Origin: Ahaetulla prasina
Taxonomy: Eukaryota > Chordata > Lepidosauria > Squamata > Colubridae
DNA: 64,000 bases
Reading direction: 5' to 3'
NCBI RefSeq assembly: GCF_028640845.1
Contig: NC_080543.1
Coordinates: 7,888,959 to 7,952,958, forward strand
The notes under the pieces were generated by a model that had not been told where the DNA came from, ran no database searches, and saw only the letters and a list, made by a program, of their open reading frames with translations. The position numbers and the translations under genes were made by a program. Shown here in pieces: positions 52,200-61,377 of the stretch; within the stretch, counting starts at the first letter, position 1; each line of letters starts with the position of its first letter.

Positions 52200-52670
52200 A
52201 GAGGTAGTATTCAGCCAGTTCGTACTGGTTCGGGCAAACCAGTAGTGGAGATGGCATAGAGCAGGGGCACCGCCTCTGCTCTATACCATCCTACACCGTC
52301 CTCTATGTCGGAAGGTGCGCGCGCACACAAAGCGAGCATGCATGCATTAGGGCTGGGAAGTGGCTCAGGCTGCTAATGCAGCCTGTTATTAACACACAGC
52401 TGCCTGCAATTACAATTACTGCAGGCTCGAGTCCCACCAGGCCCAAGGTTGACTCAGCCTTCCATCCTTTATAAGGTAGGTAAAATGAGGACCCAGATTG
52501 TTGGGGGGGGCAATAAGTTGACTTTGTATATAAATATACAAATAGGATGAGACTATTGCCTTACACAATGTAAGCCGCCCTGAGTCTTCGGAGAAGGGCG
52601 GGATATAAATGCAAATAAAACAAAAATGCGGGCGGCAACCCATAGCAACAAAATCTGAAACCCACCACTG
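52200..52670. mobile_element. hAT-like MITE-1 (second at the same site) with nested SINE S2
   Basis: Termini CAGAGGTAGTATTCAGCC and TCTGAAACCCACCACTG. TSD GGCAAAAC at 52192-52199 and 52671-52678, shared with the preceding MITE. Confidence 0.9.
52350..52630 (+). mobile_element. tRNA SINE S2 nested in MITE-1
   Basis: Head GTGGCTCAGGCTGCTAATG, B box GGCTCGAGTCCCACC, tail hairpin GCCGCCCTGAGTCTTCGGAG (52572 on) with the C(TTCG)G loop. Confidence 0.9.
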
Positions 52671-52757
52671 GGCAAAACTCATTTAATAACTGTCTCGCTT
52701 AGCGACAGAAATGTTGGTCCCCATCTAGGTCATTAAATCAAAGAGTGCCTGTACTGA

Positions 52758-53072
52758 GAAGTTTCTTCTCTCTGGGGGAATGTCCTGATCGATTTATTAT
52801 GGCTGCTCACTCCAAAAGATTCGAGACAGCCATAAAGTCCTTCACAGCTCCTCTCTTCTTCTGTTCAGGACCCACCAGGACCAATAATGGGCTCAAAGTT
52901 TCCTCTGGTGTCACCAGTTCTTCTCCCTGTTTGATACCTTGTCCACAAGTGGTACCTTTTCATTTTTCCACAGAGTCCCAACAGAGTCTCATTCCAGGTT
53001 TACTGAAATTACTTCAAGCAACTTATGAAGGTTTGCCACAGGTGCTAGTTTATTCCCATCGGATGTGTCTTC
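52758..53072. other. Unassigned sequence
   Basis: About 315 bp of pyrimidine-rich sequence, no family recognised. Confidence 0.4.
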
Positions 53073-53081
53073 CATCTTGTT

Positions 53082-53435
53082 GTGTCTTGTCCGCTCTCAC
53101 CGCAGCCGGGGTCTGCTTATCTGCTCCCGAACACGGAGGAATGTATGCCTCCCAGCCCCAGTTCTGGCTCCATGCCCAGACAAGCTGCAGAGGAGGGGGC
53201 ACCTCCCGGTCCCAGCCCTGGCTCCATGCCCAAGCAGGCTGCAGAGGAGGGAGCATCCCCCGGCCCCAGCCCTGGCTCCATGCCCAGGCAAACGAAGCAG
53301 CTAGACCCCTCCCCCTCCTCCACAGCATGTGAGCCTGAGGAAAGTTTACTTCCAACAACAGCTGATTGGAGTGACCCTCGCATCAGAAGATTGGATAGGC
53401 GGAGGCAACAGAAGGAAGGGAGGGGCAGGCCTTAA
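53082..53435 (+). CDS. U3 open frame of LTR A5, with in-frame repeats
   Basis: 117 codons from GTG at LTR base 5. Pro-rich start CPLSPQPGS, then repeats of the type PSPGSMPKQAAEEGASPG (60 and 54 bp spacing, both in frame), then DPRIRRLDRRRQQKEGRGRP and a stop. No ATG opens it at the LTR edge. It is probably the C-terminal tail of an internal ORF. No known domain recognised. Confidence 0.48.
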   Translation: MSCPLSPQPGSAYLLPNTEECMPPSPSSGSMPRQAAEEGAPPGPSPGSMPKQAAEEGASPGPSPGSMPRQTKQLDPSPSSTACEPEESLLPTTADWSDPRIRRLDRRRQQKEGRGRP

Positions 53436-53442
53436 TGAGTGC

Positions 53443-53478
53443 TGAGTCATGGAGCCACACCCCATGGCCTATATAAAG
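53443..53478 (+). promoter_or_regulatory. LTR promoter block of A5: AP-1, CACCC, TATA
   Basis: TGAGTCA at 53443-53449, CCACACCCC at about 53455, TATATAAAG at 53470-53478. It starts within ten bases after the U3 frame's stop. Confidence 0.7.
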
Positions 53479-53763
53479 GATCTGCTTTCTGGCAGTCTCT
53501 GAGTCAGGCAAAGTCGAACTTATCTTGCTGAAATCACTTACTGGTCTCCTGCCTGCTCTGAGGACTTTGCTAGGACTTTGGGCAGAGCTGCAGAGGCAAG
53601 CCTGATTCGGATTTCCCTGACCCGGCCGTCAGCGGAGGAGTGGGACACGACACATCTTCTCTCCGATGTTTAGCCTTGGACCTTCCTACATTTAATGGCT
53701 GCTGGATTTATAGACTGGGTTTTTTTCACACACACACACATGCATATATACATACATATATAT

Positions 53764-54395
53764 TGTCATGTCCCACCCCCCACTACGAAGAATGAGTCAA
53801 GGAAGTTTGTGACAAACTTGGCAATGAAGCCTCTGCAGCTTGCCGAGTCCCTTCGAGGTTTATCAGGGCAGGCAGGAGTCCAAGTTGTGACTTCAGCGAT
53901 AGGGTCCGGTATCAGCAAACTCGATAAGACTTTGCTTGACTCAAGGTTGGAATGCCAAAAGCAGGTCCTTTATATAGACTGTGGGGTGTGGTTCCATGAC
54001 TCAGCATTTATCCAGGCCTGCCCCACCCCGCCTTCTGCTGGCGTTGCCTCTCAGATCTCCAGAAGCGAGGGTCCTCCCACTTTGAATTGTCTTCAGCTGG
54101 ATCTGCTGGCAGCTTCTGGGAAAGGGAGGGGTCAGAGTGAGTAGGGCCGAGTAATTCCAGCACCTGGCTGACATCCTGCTCTGACGGCTGAGCCAAAGGA
54201 ACACACGCTGTATGAGTGAGGTTTATCGGGCTTGTCCTCCCACTCCTGGAATCCTCTCCGGGCATGGGGCCAGGGCCAGGGGCTGGAGGCATGACAGGCC
54301 GTTCATCTTCATTATCAGATTCGGAGTCTGATAACAGGCCCGGTTGGAGATGGGAGGGGCCCGGCTGAGGAGAGGAGGGAGGACGAGTCACAACA
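53764..54395 (-). mobile_element. Solo LTR, family A, copy A6, 632 bp
   Basis: Reads TGTTGTGACTCGTCC to GGACATGACA on the minus strand. It lies 111 bp from A5 in opposite orientation. Flanks TATAT / CATAT match at 4/5 in simple repeat. Promoter at 53968-54003 (CTTTATATA, TGACTCA, reversed). Confidence 0.88.
54008..54394 (-). CDS. U3 open frame of LTR A6
   Basis: Same frame at GTT-GTG. It runs VVTRPPSSPQPGPSHL, acidic LLSDSESDNEDERP, then DPRFWRSERQRQQKAGWGRP and a stop. The frame is open across the LTR edge into flanking repeat (to 54463), so no local start defines it. A relic in a solo LTR. Confidence 0.45.
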   Translation of the reverse strand, partial: VVTRPPSSPQPGPSHLQPGLLSDSESDNEDERPVMPPAPGPGPMPGEDSRSGRTSPINLTHTACVPLAQPSEQDVSQVLELLGPTHSDPSLSQKLPADPAEDNSKWEDPRFWRSERQRQQKAGWGRPG

Positions 54396-54714
54396 CATAT
54401 ACATACATACATACATACATATATACATACATACATACATACATATAGGACATATTTCTCCAAATAGACAGATTGTCTTTTTCAGATGTTTGCAAACCAG
54501 GAGTAGAAAGTGAGCAGGTTATATTTTTGTGCTGCTAAATTGTAGACAGCTTGACTCGCGCTTCATCAATACACACAGACCGACTTGTATCTTTGCATTT
54601 TGATTTAAAATAGGAATCATTAGGGATGGCTGGCTGAACAGTGCTTGTCTGGATGAAAATGCTGTCTTTTTATTCTTACAGGAATTCCCTCTCTCTCTCT
54701 CTCTCCCTCCCTCC

Positions 54715-54762
<48 letters not shown>
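54396..54762. repeat. (ATAC)n, unassigned DNA, (CT)n and (GT)n
   Basis: (CATA)n at 54396-54445, (TC)n with (CCCT) at about 54689-54718 and (GT)n at 54719-54760. Confidence 0.75.
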
Positions 54763-55038
54763 CAGTGGTGGGTTTCAAATTTTTTTACTACCGGTTCTGT
54801 GGGTGTGGCTTGGTGGGCGTGACAGGGGAAGGAAACTGTAAAATTTCAATTCCCACCCCATTCCAGGGGAAGGTGACTGCAAAATCCCCATTTCCCCCCC
54901 GATCAGCTGGGATTTGGGAGGCAGAGAATAGATGGGGGCAGGGCCAGTCAGAATTTTTACTACCGGTTCTCCGAACGACTCAAAATCTCTGCTACCGGTT
55001 CTCCAGAACTGGTCAGAACCTGCTGAAACCCACCTCTG
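54763..55038. mobile_element. hAT-like MITE-1, complete
   Basis: Termini CAGTGGTGGGTTTCAAATT and TGAAACCCACCTCTG. TSDs GTGTGTAT and ATATGTAT match at 6/8. Two 41 bp-type units. Confidence 0.87.
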
Positions 55039-55540
55039 ATATGTATCCCTCCCTTCCTCTCTCTCTGTGTCATTGTCTCTGTCCCACCCCCTGTGTTTCT
55101 CTCTCTCTCTCTCTTCCTCCCTCTGTCCCTCTCTCTGTGTTTCTCTCCCTCTCTCTCTTCCTCCCTCTGTCCCTCTCTGTGTGTTTCTCTCTCTCTCTCT
55201 CTCTCTTCCTCCCTCTGTCCCTCTCTCTGTGTTTCTCTCTCTCTCTCTTTTCCTCCCTCTCTCCCTCTCTGTGTTTCTCTCTCTCTCTCTTCCTCCCTCT
55301 CTCTCTCTCTGTGTTTCTCTCTCTCTTCCTCCCTCTCTCTGTGTTTCTCTTTCTCTCTCTTCCTCCCCCTCTCCCTCTCTCTGTGTATCTCTCTCTCTCT
55401 CTCTTCCTCCCTCTCTCTGTGTTTCTCTCTCTGTGTGTTTCTCTTTCTCTGTTTCCCTTTCTCTCTGTGTTTCCCTTTCTCCCTCTTTTTCTCTCTCTCT
55501 CTTTCTCTTTCTCTCTCTCTCAACATGTCTCTGCCTTAAT
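55039..55540 (+). repeat. Pyrimidine-rich array (CTCTCT...CTGTGTTTCT)n
   Basis: The word CTGTGTTTCTCTCTC recurs roughly every 45-65 bp, giving long Ser/Leu and Arg/Glu frames that are artefacts. Confidence 0.92.
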
Positions 55541-55915
55541 CCTGTACGATTCCATTTAGTCGTCTTGCAAGCTGGAATATTTTTAAGTAGCATTTATGAA
55601 ATATTAAGGAAGGGGAATTTATCCACTGACCTGGAAGTCAAATGGAAAGGATAAGCTTGGGTGTGCAATGAACGACGCTAACAATTTGACCCAAAAAGAA
55701 ATACTTGTTATCTGCTTGTGCAAAAAAAATGATACCTATAGCAATAGAATCCATAATTCTAAATATCTGGACAAGTGAAGCTTCTTAAATGCATGATACA
55801 GAGATGGAAATATACATCGGGTATAGATTCCCTCCTTAAATTCCATCCTTAACTGTCAGACTTGCAAAGGAACTGAGGGCTAAGCTAGGCAGATGAAAAA
55901 AACCCCCAGATCTAA
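55541..55915. other. Unassigned sequence
   Basis: No repeat or gene recognised. Confidence 0.4.
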
Positions 55916-56101
55916 CTCTAAAACAGCAGCCCCCAATATTATGGGCACTGGGGATTGGTTCTGTGGAGTTTTTCCGTGGAACGGAGGATGGGGGGTTGCG
56001 TGTTGCCTGCATCCTACGGATGGGGGCTTCACTTGTTTGTGCAGCCCAGTTGCCGGCACGCTGCAACCCGGTTGCCAGTCCACGAGTCAGGGGTTGTGGA
56101 C

Positions 56102-56766
56102 CAGCGGTGAAATCTACTTACCTTCCCCACCGGTTTGGATGTGCACACACCACGCTCGTACGTCACGTGAGTGCACAGACCCTCTGTGCATGTGCAAAGT
56201 TGCATGACAACAAACTGCTGTCAGTTTTGGAAGGCAATTTTTTTTCCCCGCTTCTTAATTGCCACATATTTTAGCTGGGAAAGTTGGGAGTGGGTTGTTG
56301 TTGGAGCAGTAGAAAGTTAGTCATAACAACATTCCGTATTCAAGAGGACATCCTGCGTCTGATGGAGACTGCCTGAAGAGTGTATCCAATTGAGTGTGAA
56401 GAGTTGATTGGACAATGTGATGAACTTGTGGCTGTGAACTGTCAACTGGGTGTGGAAAACCTGGAAGCTTTCAGTTTCGGGTTTTCCCAGCTGTGCCAAC
56501 ATGACATCTCTAATAAATTGGAACTTTGAGGAACCTCAAGCCTCAGAGCTTTATTTTGTTGGGGCTGTTCCTTGGAACCCTGACATCCTTCTGTGCATGC
56601 ACAGAAAGTAAAAAAAACAGGTTACTTCCTGGTTACAACCAGGAAGTAATGACAACTGGAGAGTGGGCAGAGTCTCGTGCTGCCATCACTACCGGTTCTC
56701 CAAACCACATGCCGCCATCGCTACCAGATCGGCCGAACCGGTCCGAACCAGCAGCATTTCACTCCT
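56102..56766. mobile_element. hAT-like MITE-1 nested in the hAT MITE
   Basis: Termini CAGCGGTGAAATCTACTT and GCAGCATTTCACTCCTG. TSDs TTGTGGAC (56094-56101) and TTGTGTAC (56767-56774) match at 7/8. It holds a further insertion. Confidence 0.83.
56219..56585. mobile_element. Possible small LTR inside MITE-1
   Basis: Bounded by TGTCAGTTTTGG and AACCCTGACA (inverted TGTCAG/CTGACA) with AATAAA near 56511. No TSD was found, so the LTR reading is tentative. Confidence 0.35.
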
Positions 56767-56788
56767 GTTGTGTACCCCTGCTCTGAAG

Positions 56789-57235
56789 CAACTCATCTGT
56801 GCTGTACTCCAGAAGACTGAATTTGCCAAGCAGATGGGGATTCTTTGAAGACTATCTTGGAGAAAGAAAGGGGGAAAAAAAAACCTGGCAAGCATCCAAT
56901 GTTAACACTGGTCAACCCTTGGAGGTTGCAAAGAGTTCTTGATTAGCCCCCAGGAGACGCATTGTACCCTGAGGGCCATTTGCTTTCTTCAGCTGAAGAG
57001 GCAATGCATTTTGTCTTAACGAGGCATTTTCAGAGGGCCTCGCTTCCCCCAAGAGCAGCTTTTAAGCAGGTGCCAAACATCTGCAGAAGCTCTGGGGAGG
57101 GAAGGGAAATAGGTTGCAAACCTTCACTTGTGTCCCACAAAGGGACCATGAGAAGATGCTTCGTGCAAACCTCTGAACAAAATGAAGGAGCAAAGAAGCG
57201 GGGGGGAGGGTTGTCAACCTATATATTTCCTTTAG
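56789..57235. other. Unassigned sequence
   Basis: No family or gene recognised. Confidence 0.4.
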
Positions 57236-57450
57236 AAATAAACAAGGATAGGACAGGATAAGAAATCAGAATAGAAATAATAAAAATAGGAATAAGAATA
57301 GAAATAGGAATAGGAATAGAAATGGAATGGAATGGAATAGAATAGAATAGAATAGAATTGAATTGAATTAATGGAATGGAATGGAATGGAATGGAATGGA
57401 ATGGAATGGAATGGAATGGAATAGAATAGAATAGAATGGAATGGAATAGA
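57236..57450. repeat. (GGAAT)n / (AATAG)n array
   Basis: Pentamers GGAAT and AATAG with short AATAGG units, flanking a SINE tail. Confidence 0.93.
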
Positions 57451-57572
57451 ATGGAAGGCTGAGTCAACCTTGAGCCTGGTGGGATTCGATCTGCCAAACT
57501 GCTGGCAGCTGGTGATCAGCAAAAGTAGCCTGCAGTACTGAACTCTAACCACTGCACCACCGCAGCTCTTAT
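57451..57572 (-). mobile_element. tRNA SINE S1 head half
   Basis: 'ggctgagtcaaccttgagcc', B box region 'ggtgggattcgatctgcc', and head 'aaccactgcaccaccgcag' in reverse. The tail part is replaced by the pentamer array. Confidence 0.82.
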
Positions 57573-57863
57573 AGGTACATGGATGGATGGATGGATGGAT
57601 GGAGAGAGAGAGAGACAGACAGACAGAGAGACAGAGAGACAGACAGTCATGATGATAGGTGATGATGAGATAGATAGATATAGACAGACAAAGACAGACA
57701 GATAGACAGACAGATGATAGATGATATATATAGAGAGAGGGAGGGAGGGAGGGAGGGAGGGAGAGGGGGGAGGGGGGAGAGAGAAAGAGAGAGAGAGTCA
57801 GTCAGACAGACAGACATGATAGATGATGAGATAGATAGATAGCTAGATAGATAGATAGATAGC

Positions 57864-57914
<51 letters not shown>

Positions 57915-57971
57915 CTAGATAGCTAGATAGCTAGATAGCTAGATAGCTAGATAGCTAGCTAGCTAGCTAGC

Positions 57972-58052
<81 letters not shown>
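57573..58052. repeat. GATA/GACA simple-repeat block (Bkm-like)
   Basis: (GGAT)n, (GACA)n and GAGA units lead into about 220 bp of (GATA)n with GATAGCTA interruptions (57830-58052). Confidence 0.95.
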
Positions 58053-58053
<1 letters not shown>

Positions 58054-58860
58054 TTGGACAATTAAATAAATAGCTCCTTTTAGGTCTTGGTTCCAGTCCT
58101 TTCATAGAGTCCAGAATTCTTCTTACAATGTGCTTTTTTTAAAAAAAAAAATCAGAAATCTCTCTAAACCATGCATGAAAGTAGCAGATTTTTTTTAAAA
58201 AAATTGCAAACATGTGTTGGACCACAAGCTCCCACTGTTACTGAAAAGCTGGACTGGCCTCCATCCTTCATATTTTTTTTTTGTCTCCTTCTTTGATCCT
58301 GCACACCCTTTGAGCACCGTGTGGCTCAGAACGCGATCTGTCATACGTGGCGCACACGATTGTCATAATCTGTCAGATTTCTACCGAATAATAGATACCC
58401 CCCGGAAGATGCTCTACCTGGGCTCAGCAGTCTGCCCAGCCCCAGCCTCCTTCCAAGTCTATCATTTCACATTCATCTCAGTCACCCAGCTGTAAAGGGC
58501 TGATAACAACACCGCCTTTTTTTTTCTTCATCGTAAAGATTAATACATTGAAGATTATGAGGTTCTCAAGTCGTACGGTTAAAAAAGAAAAAAAGAAAGA
58601 AAGAAGAAGAAGAAGAAGAAAAAGGCCAGGTGTGGGAGAGATGTCTAAAGACCGTGAGTAGACAGATAATTCTTCCTGTACAGTAAAAAAAAAAAAATGA
58701 AGAGAAAAAAAAGGAGGGGACGGAACAGGTTTTAGCACTGGAGGCAATGAAAATGCATTAAAGTTATAGGATGCTGACTCATGGCTGTAGAGCCACGGGG
58801 CAGGAATTAAATATTTAATAAAGTATAAAAAGGCAGTGAAGCGTTCAGCGTTTTACCACT
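58053..58860. other. Unassigned sequence
   Basis: About 800 bp with poly(A)/poly(T) runs and no recognised repeat or gene. Confidence 0.45.
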
Positions 58861-59935
58861 TGCTTACACACTTCCGAATTGCTAAGTAAAACAGAAGGGG
58901 AGGGGAAGGGAAGACGGGAGGCAGGGGTGGGGAGGCAGAGGGGAGGGGAGGCAGAAGGGAGAAGACAGAGGACGGGAAGGGAGGGGAGAGGGGAGGTAGA
59001 GGGAAGGGGAGGCAGAAGGGACAGGAAGAGGAAGGGGAGGGGAGGGGAAAGGGGAGGTAGAGGGGACACATAAAGGAGGGGAAGCAGAAGGGAGAGGCCG
59101 GGAGGAAGGGAGAGGAGTAGAGTGGAGAAGAGGGGAGGGAAGGAGAGGAGAAGGGAGAGAGGGGAGGAGAGGGAGGGAGAGGGGAGAGAAGGCAGAAGCG
59201 AGAGGGCAGGGGAGAGAGGAGGAAACGAATGGAGAGGAGAGGAGGAGGAGGAGGAGAGCGGGAGGGAGGGAGGGAAGGGAGGCAGAAGAGAGGACAGGGG
59301 AGGGAGGAGAGGAGGAGAGGGGAGGTAGAGGGAAGGGTAGACAGAAGGGACAGGAACAGGAAGGGGAGGGGAGGGGAGGGGAAAGGAGAGGTAGAGAGGA
59401 CATATAAAGGAGGGGAGGCAGAAGGAAGAGGATGGGAGGAGAGAGGAAAGGAGAGGAGTAGAGGGGAGAAGAGGGGAGAGAAGGAGAGGAGAAGGAAGAG
59501 AGGGGAGAGAGGGGAGGAGAGGGAGGGAGAGGGGAGAGAAGGCAGAAGCGAGAGGGCAGGGGAGAGAGGAGGAAATGAATGGAGAGGAGAGGAGGAGGAG
59601 GAGAGCGGGGAGGGGAGGGGAGGTAAAGGGAGGCAAAGGGAGGCAGAAGGGAGAGGACAGGGGAGGGGAGGAGGAGAGGGAGGTAGAGGGGAGGCAGAAA
59701 GGAGGGGAGGCAGAAGTGAAAGGGGAGGAGAGGGAGGGAGCGGAGAAGAGGGAAGGAGAGGGAGAGGGAGAGGGGAGGGGAGGCAGAAAGGAGAGGATAG
59801 GGGAGAGAGGAGGAGAGGGGAATGGGGAGGGGAGGGGAGGAGAGAGGAGAAGAAGCAGAAGGGAAAGAGGGGGGGAAGTAGAGGGGAGGGGAGGGGAGAC
59901 AGAAAGGAAGGAAGGGGAGGGGAGGAGAGGTTTAC
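58861..59935 (+). repeat. Polypurine minisatellite with ~330-345 bp higher-order repeat
   Basis: Almost only A/G for over 1 kb. The segment around 59068-59300 recurs at about 59400-59640 ('gcagaagcgagagggcaggg', 'gaggaaacgaatggagagg' versus 'gaggaaatgaatggagagg'). The 368- and 266-codon frames are artefacts. Confidence 0.93.
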
Positions 59936-60148
59936 CTGCTTTATATGCCATTGTGGGATCTCTTTGAAGTTTTTACATCTCCTTTCCCTGTTATGTTTGC
60001 ATGATTGTCCATGGCCAATTATTCAATAATCACACTTTTATCTGTTATGAGTTTCTTCATTCTAAAATTATAATTTCTTTTTTTGATTGTCATGGACTTC
60101 CCAGAGATGTATGGGGTGAGGAAGAAGTTTAACAAATAATCAATTATG

Positions 60149-60310
60149 ATACCGTGTTTCCTTGAAAATAAGCCCCAGCATGATTTTTCAGGATGTTCAT
60201 AATATAAGCCCTACTCCCCCCCCGCAAAAAAATAAGCCCCAGTTAAGATTGTCAGCCAGATGGACGCCTTTTACTACCGTATTTCCCTGAAAATATAACC
60301 TAACTGAAAA
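60149..60310. mobile_element. MITE fragments with 'CCGTRTTTCCYTGAAAATA' ends
   Basis: ACCGTGTTTCCTTGAAAATA at 60150 and ACCGTATTTCCCTGAAAATA at 60276, with repeated 'aataagcccc'. Two partial copies in the same orientation. Confidence 0.55.
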
Positions 60311-60314
60311 ATAA

Positions 60315-60599
60315 GCTCTAATGCGTCCTCTTTGCTTGAGCTGCTCTTGCCTTCTGGCAGCTCTTCTCATGTGTGCATTAGGAACAGGCTCCTCCTGTTC
60401 CTCTGCCTCACTACTGTCAGCCTTTGGAGGCTCCGGAGTCCGCACATCCCTCCCCGATGGCCCTGGCCCCATCTCTGCCTCTGATGCAGAGCCCTCATCC
60501 GGGCCTTCCCCAGCCTCCTGGACTGGCCCATGTTCTTCCTCAGCCTCATCACTGTCCGACTTCACTGCCAGCTCCGCAGGTTGCTGGCAGACCACAACG
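60315..60599 (-). mobile_element. LTR family B, 5' fragment
   Basis: The minus strand begins (C)GTTGTGGTCTGCCAGC; the first base is mutated. The U3 frame is again in register (GTG at 60595): AVKSDSDEAEEEHGP, acidic repeats, then NAHMRRAARRQEQLKQRGR. The rest of the LTR is missing. Confidence 0.7.
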
Positions 60600-61153
60600 T
60601 CCCAATCCCCGGGTTGCAGCCCACTACCGGACCACAGCCTGTTCCAAAAGGAGTGGTGGACAACCACACTCACGTGAAGCTGTACTTGCACAAGTGGTAA
60701 GCTTTGGCACTGGCACTTGAAGCTCCATTCATGTGAATAGAGCTTCGTGCCCCGTTCCAGTGTCCCACGTAAGAAAAGCCAGCAACACAAGTTGATGTTA
60801 CACTGTTTGTGTAGAAACACAGACCAGCACGAAGTGACCATCCAAAAGGAATCAAAGTTTGTGCTATCATGGTTAGCTCACCTGACCCTTATACTGTGTC
60901 CCACCCTACATCCCCTGTGTGTATACCCCACCCCTCCCACCGACCGCTAATACGGCCTCCGCAGTCCAGCTACACCACTAGCTGCCCATCCCGACTCATC
61001 CTGCTTGGATTCCTGCTGCTGCCCGCACTCCGATGAACAGCTGTTTTCCCCATCCGACAAACAGCTGTTTTTCACTCAGCTGGGAACAGCCAGGGTTCCG
61101 CTAGTCAGGCGGCAGCCCCATGGATGCAGGAGTCAAAGTCTGGGGCCCCCTAG
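60600..61153. mobile_element. Probable GC-rich hAT MITE, 5' part
   Basis: 'cactaccggaccacagcctg' resembles the 'ccggtccgcggcctgtt' interior of the CAGTGGTCCCCAACC hAT group. The element seems to continue after the LTR to about 61980. Termini not located. Confidence 0.35.
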
Positions 61154-61337
61154 TGTCGTGTCCTACTCCCCCTCTGACGACCGGGTCTAGGAAGTCCGTA
61201 TCGAGTGTGGCCACAAAGCTTCTGCAGCTTTGCCAAATTCCTTTCAGATTTCTCAGGGCAGGCAGGAATCCAAGTTGTGACTTCAGCAAGCTTTGCTTGA
61301 CTTTGCTTGACTCAAAGTTGCTTGACTCAAGCTGCTC

Positions 61338-61373
61338 CTTTATATAGGCTGTGGGGTGTGGCTCCATGACTCA
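61338..61373 (-). promoter_or_regulatory. LTR promoter block of A7: AP-1, CACCC, TATA
   Basis: Reversed: TGACTCA at 61367-61373, GGGGTGTGG at about 61353-61361, CTTTATATA at 61338-61346. Same layout as A1, A3, A5 and A6. Confidence 0.7.
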
Positions 61374-61377
61374 GCAC

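Larger units (their letters stand above)
51796..52757. mobile_element. MITE-D carrying two MITE-1 insertions at one site
   Basis: Body 'tagtgaccgttcaaagttat', 'ttaacaaccgtgttaatcac', then after the insertions 'tgtctcgcttagcgacagaa'. The two MITEs split it at GGCAAAAC. Confidence 0.8.
53078..53652 (+). mobile_element. Solo LTR, family A, copy A5, 575 bp, perfect 5 bp TSD
   Basis: TSD CATCT at 53073-53077 and 53653-53657. Begins TGTTGTGTCTTGTCC and ends GGGACACGACA. U3 carries the open frame; promoter and R/U5 follow. No gag-pol sequence adjoins, so it is a solo LTR left by recombination. Confidence 0.93.
55924..56780. mobile_element. hAT MITE ('CAGCAGCCCCCAA' end) with nested insertions
   Basis: Left end CAGCAGCCCCCAATATTATG and right end GTACCCCTG. 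TSDs CTCTAAAA (55916-55923) and CTCTGAAG (56781-56788) match at 6/8. Interior 'gattggttctgtggagttttt' is typical of the 'CAGTGGTCCCCAACC' hAT group. Confidence 0.75.

Noticed and set aside
52745..53358. 195-codon plus-strand frame as a host gene
   Set aside because: Its second half lies in another frame of LTR A5. The first half has no domain or start context.
53073..54400. Two LTRs (A5 and A6) as the ends of one provirus
   Set aside because: They are in opposite orientation, A5 has its own perfect TSD, and only 111 bp lies between them.
60911..61150. CpG island or promoter of a host gene
   Set aside because: GC-rich sequence, but it resembles the interior of GC-rich hAT MITEs and no coding exon or start signal adjoins.
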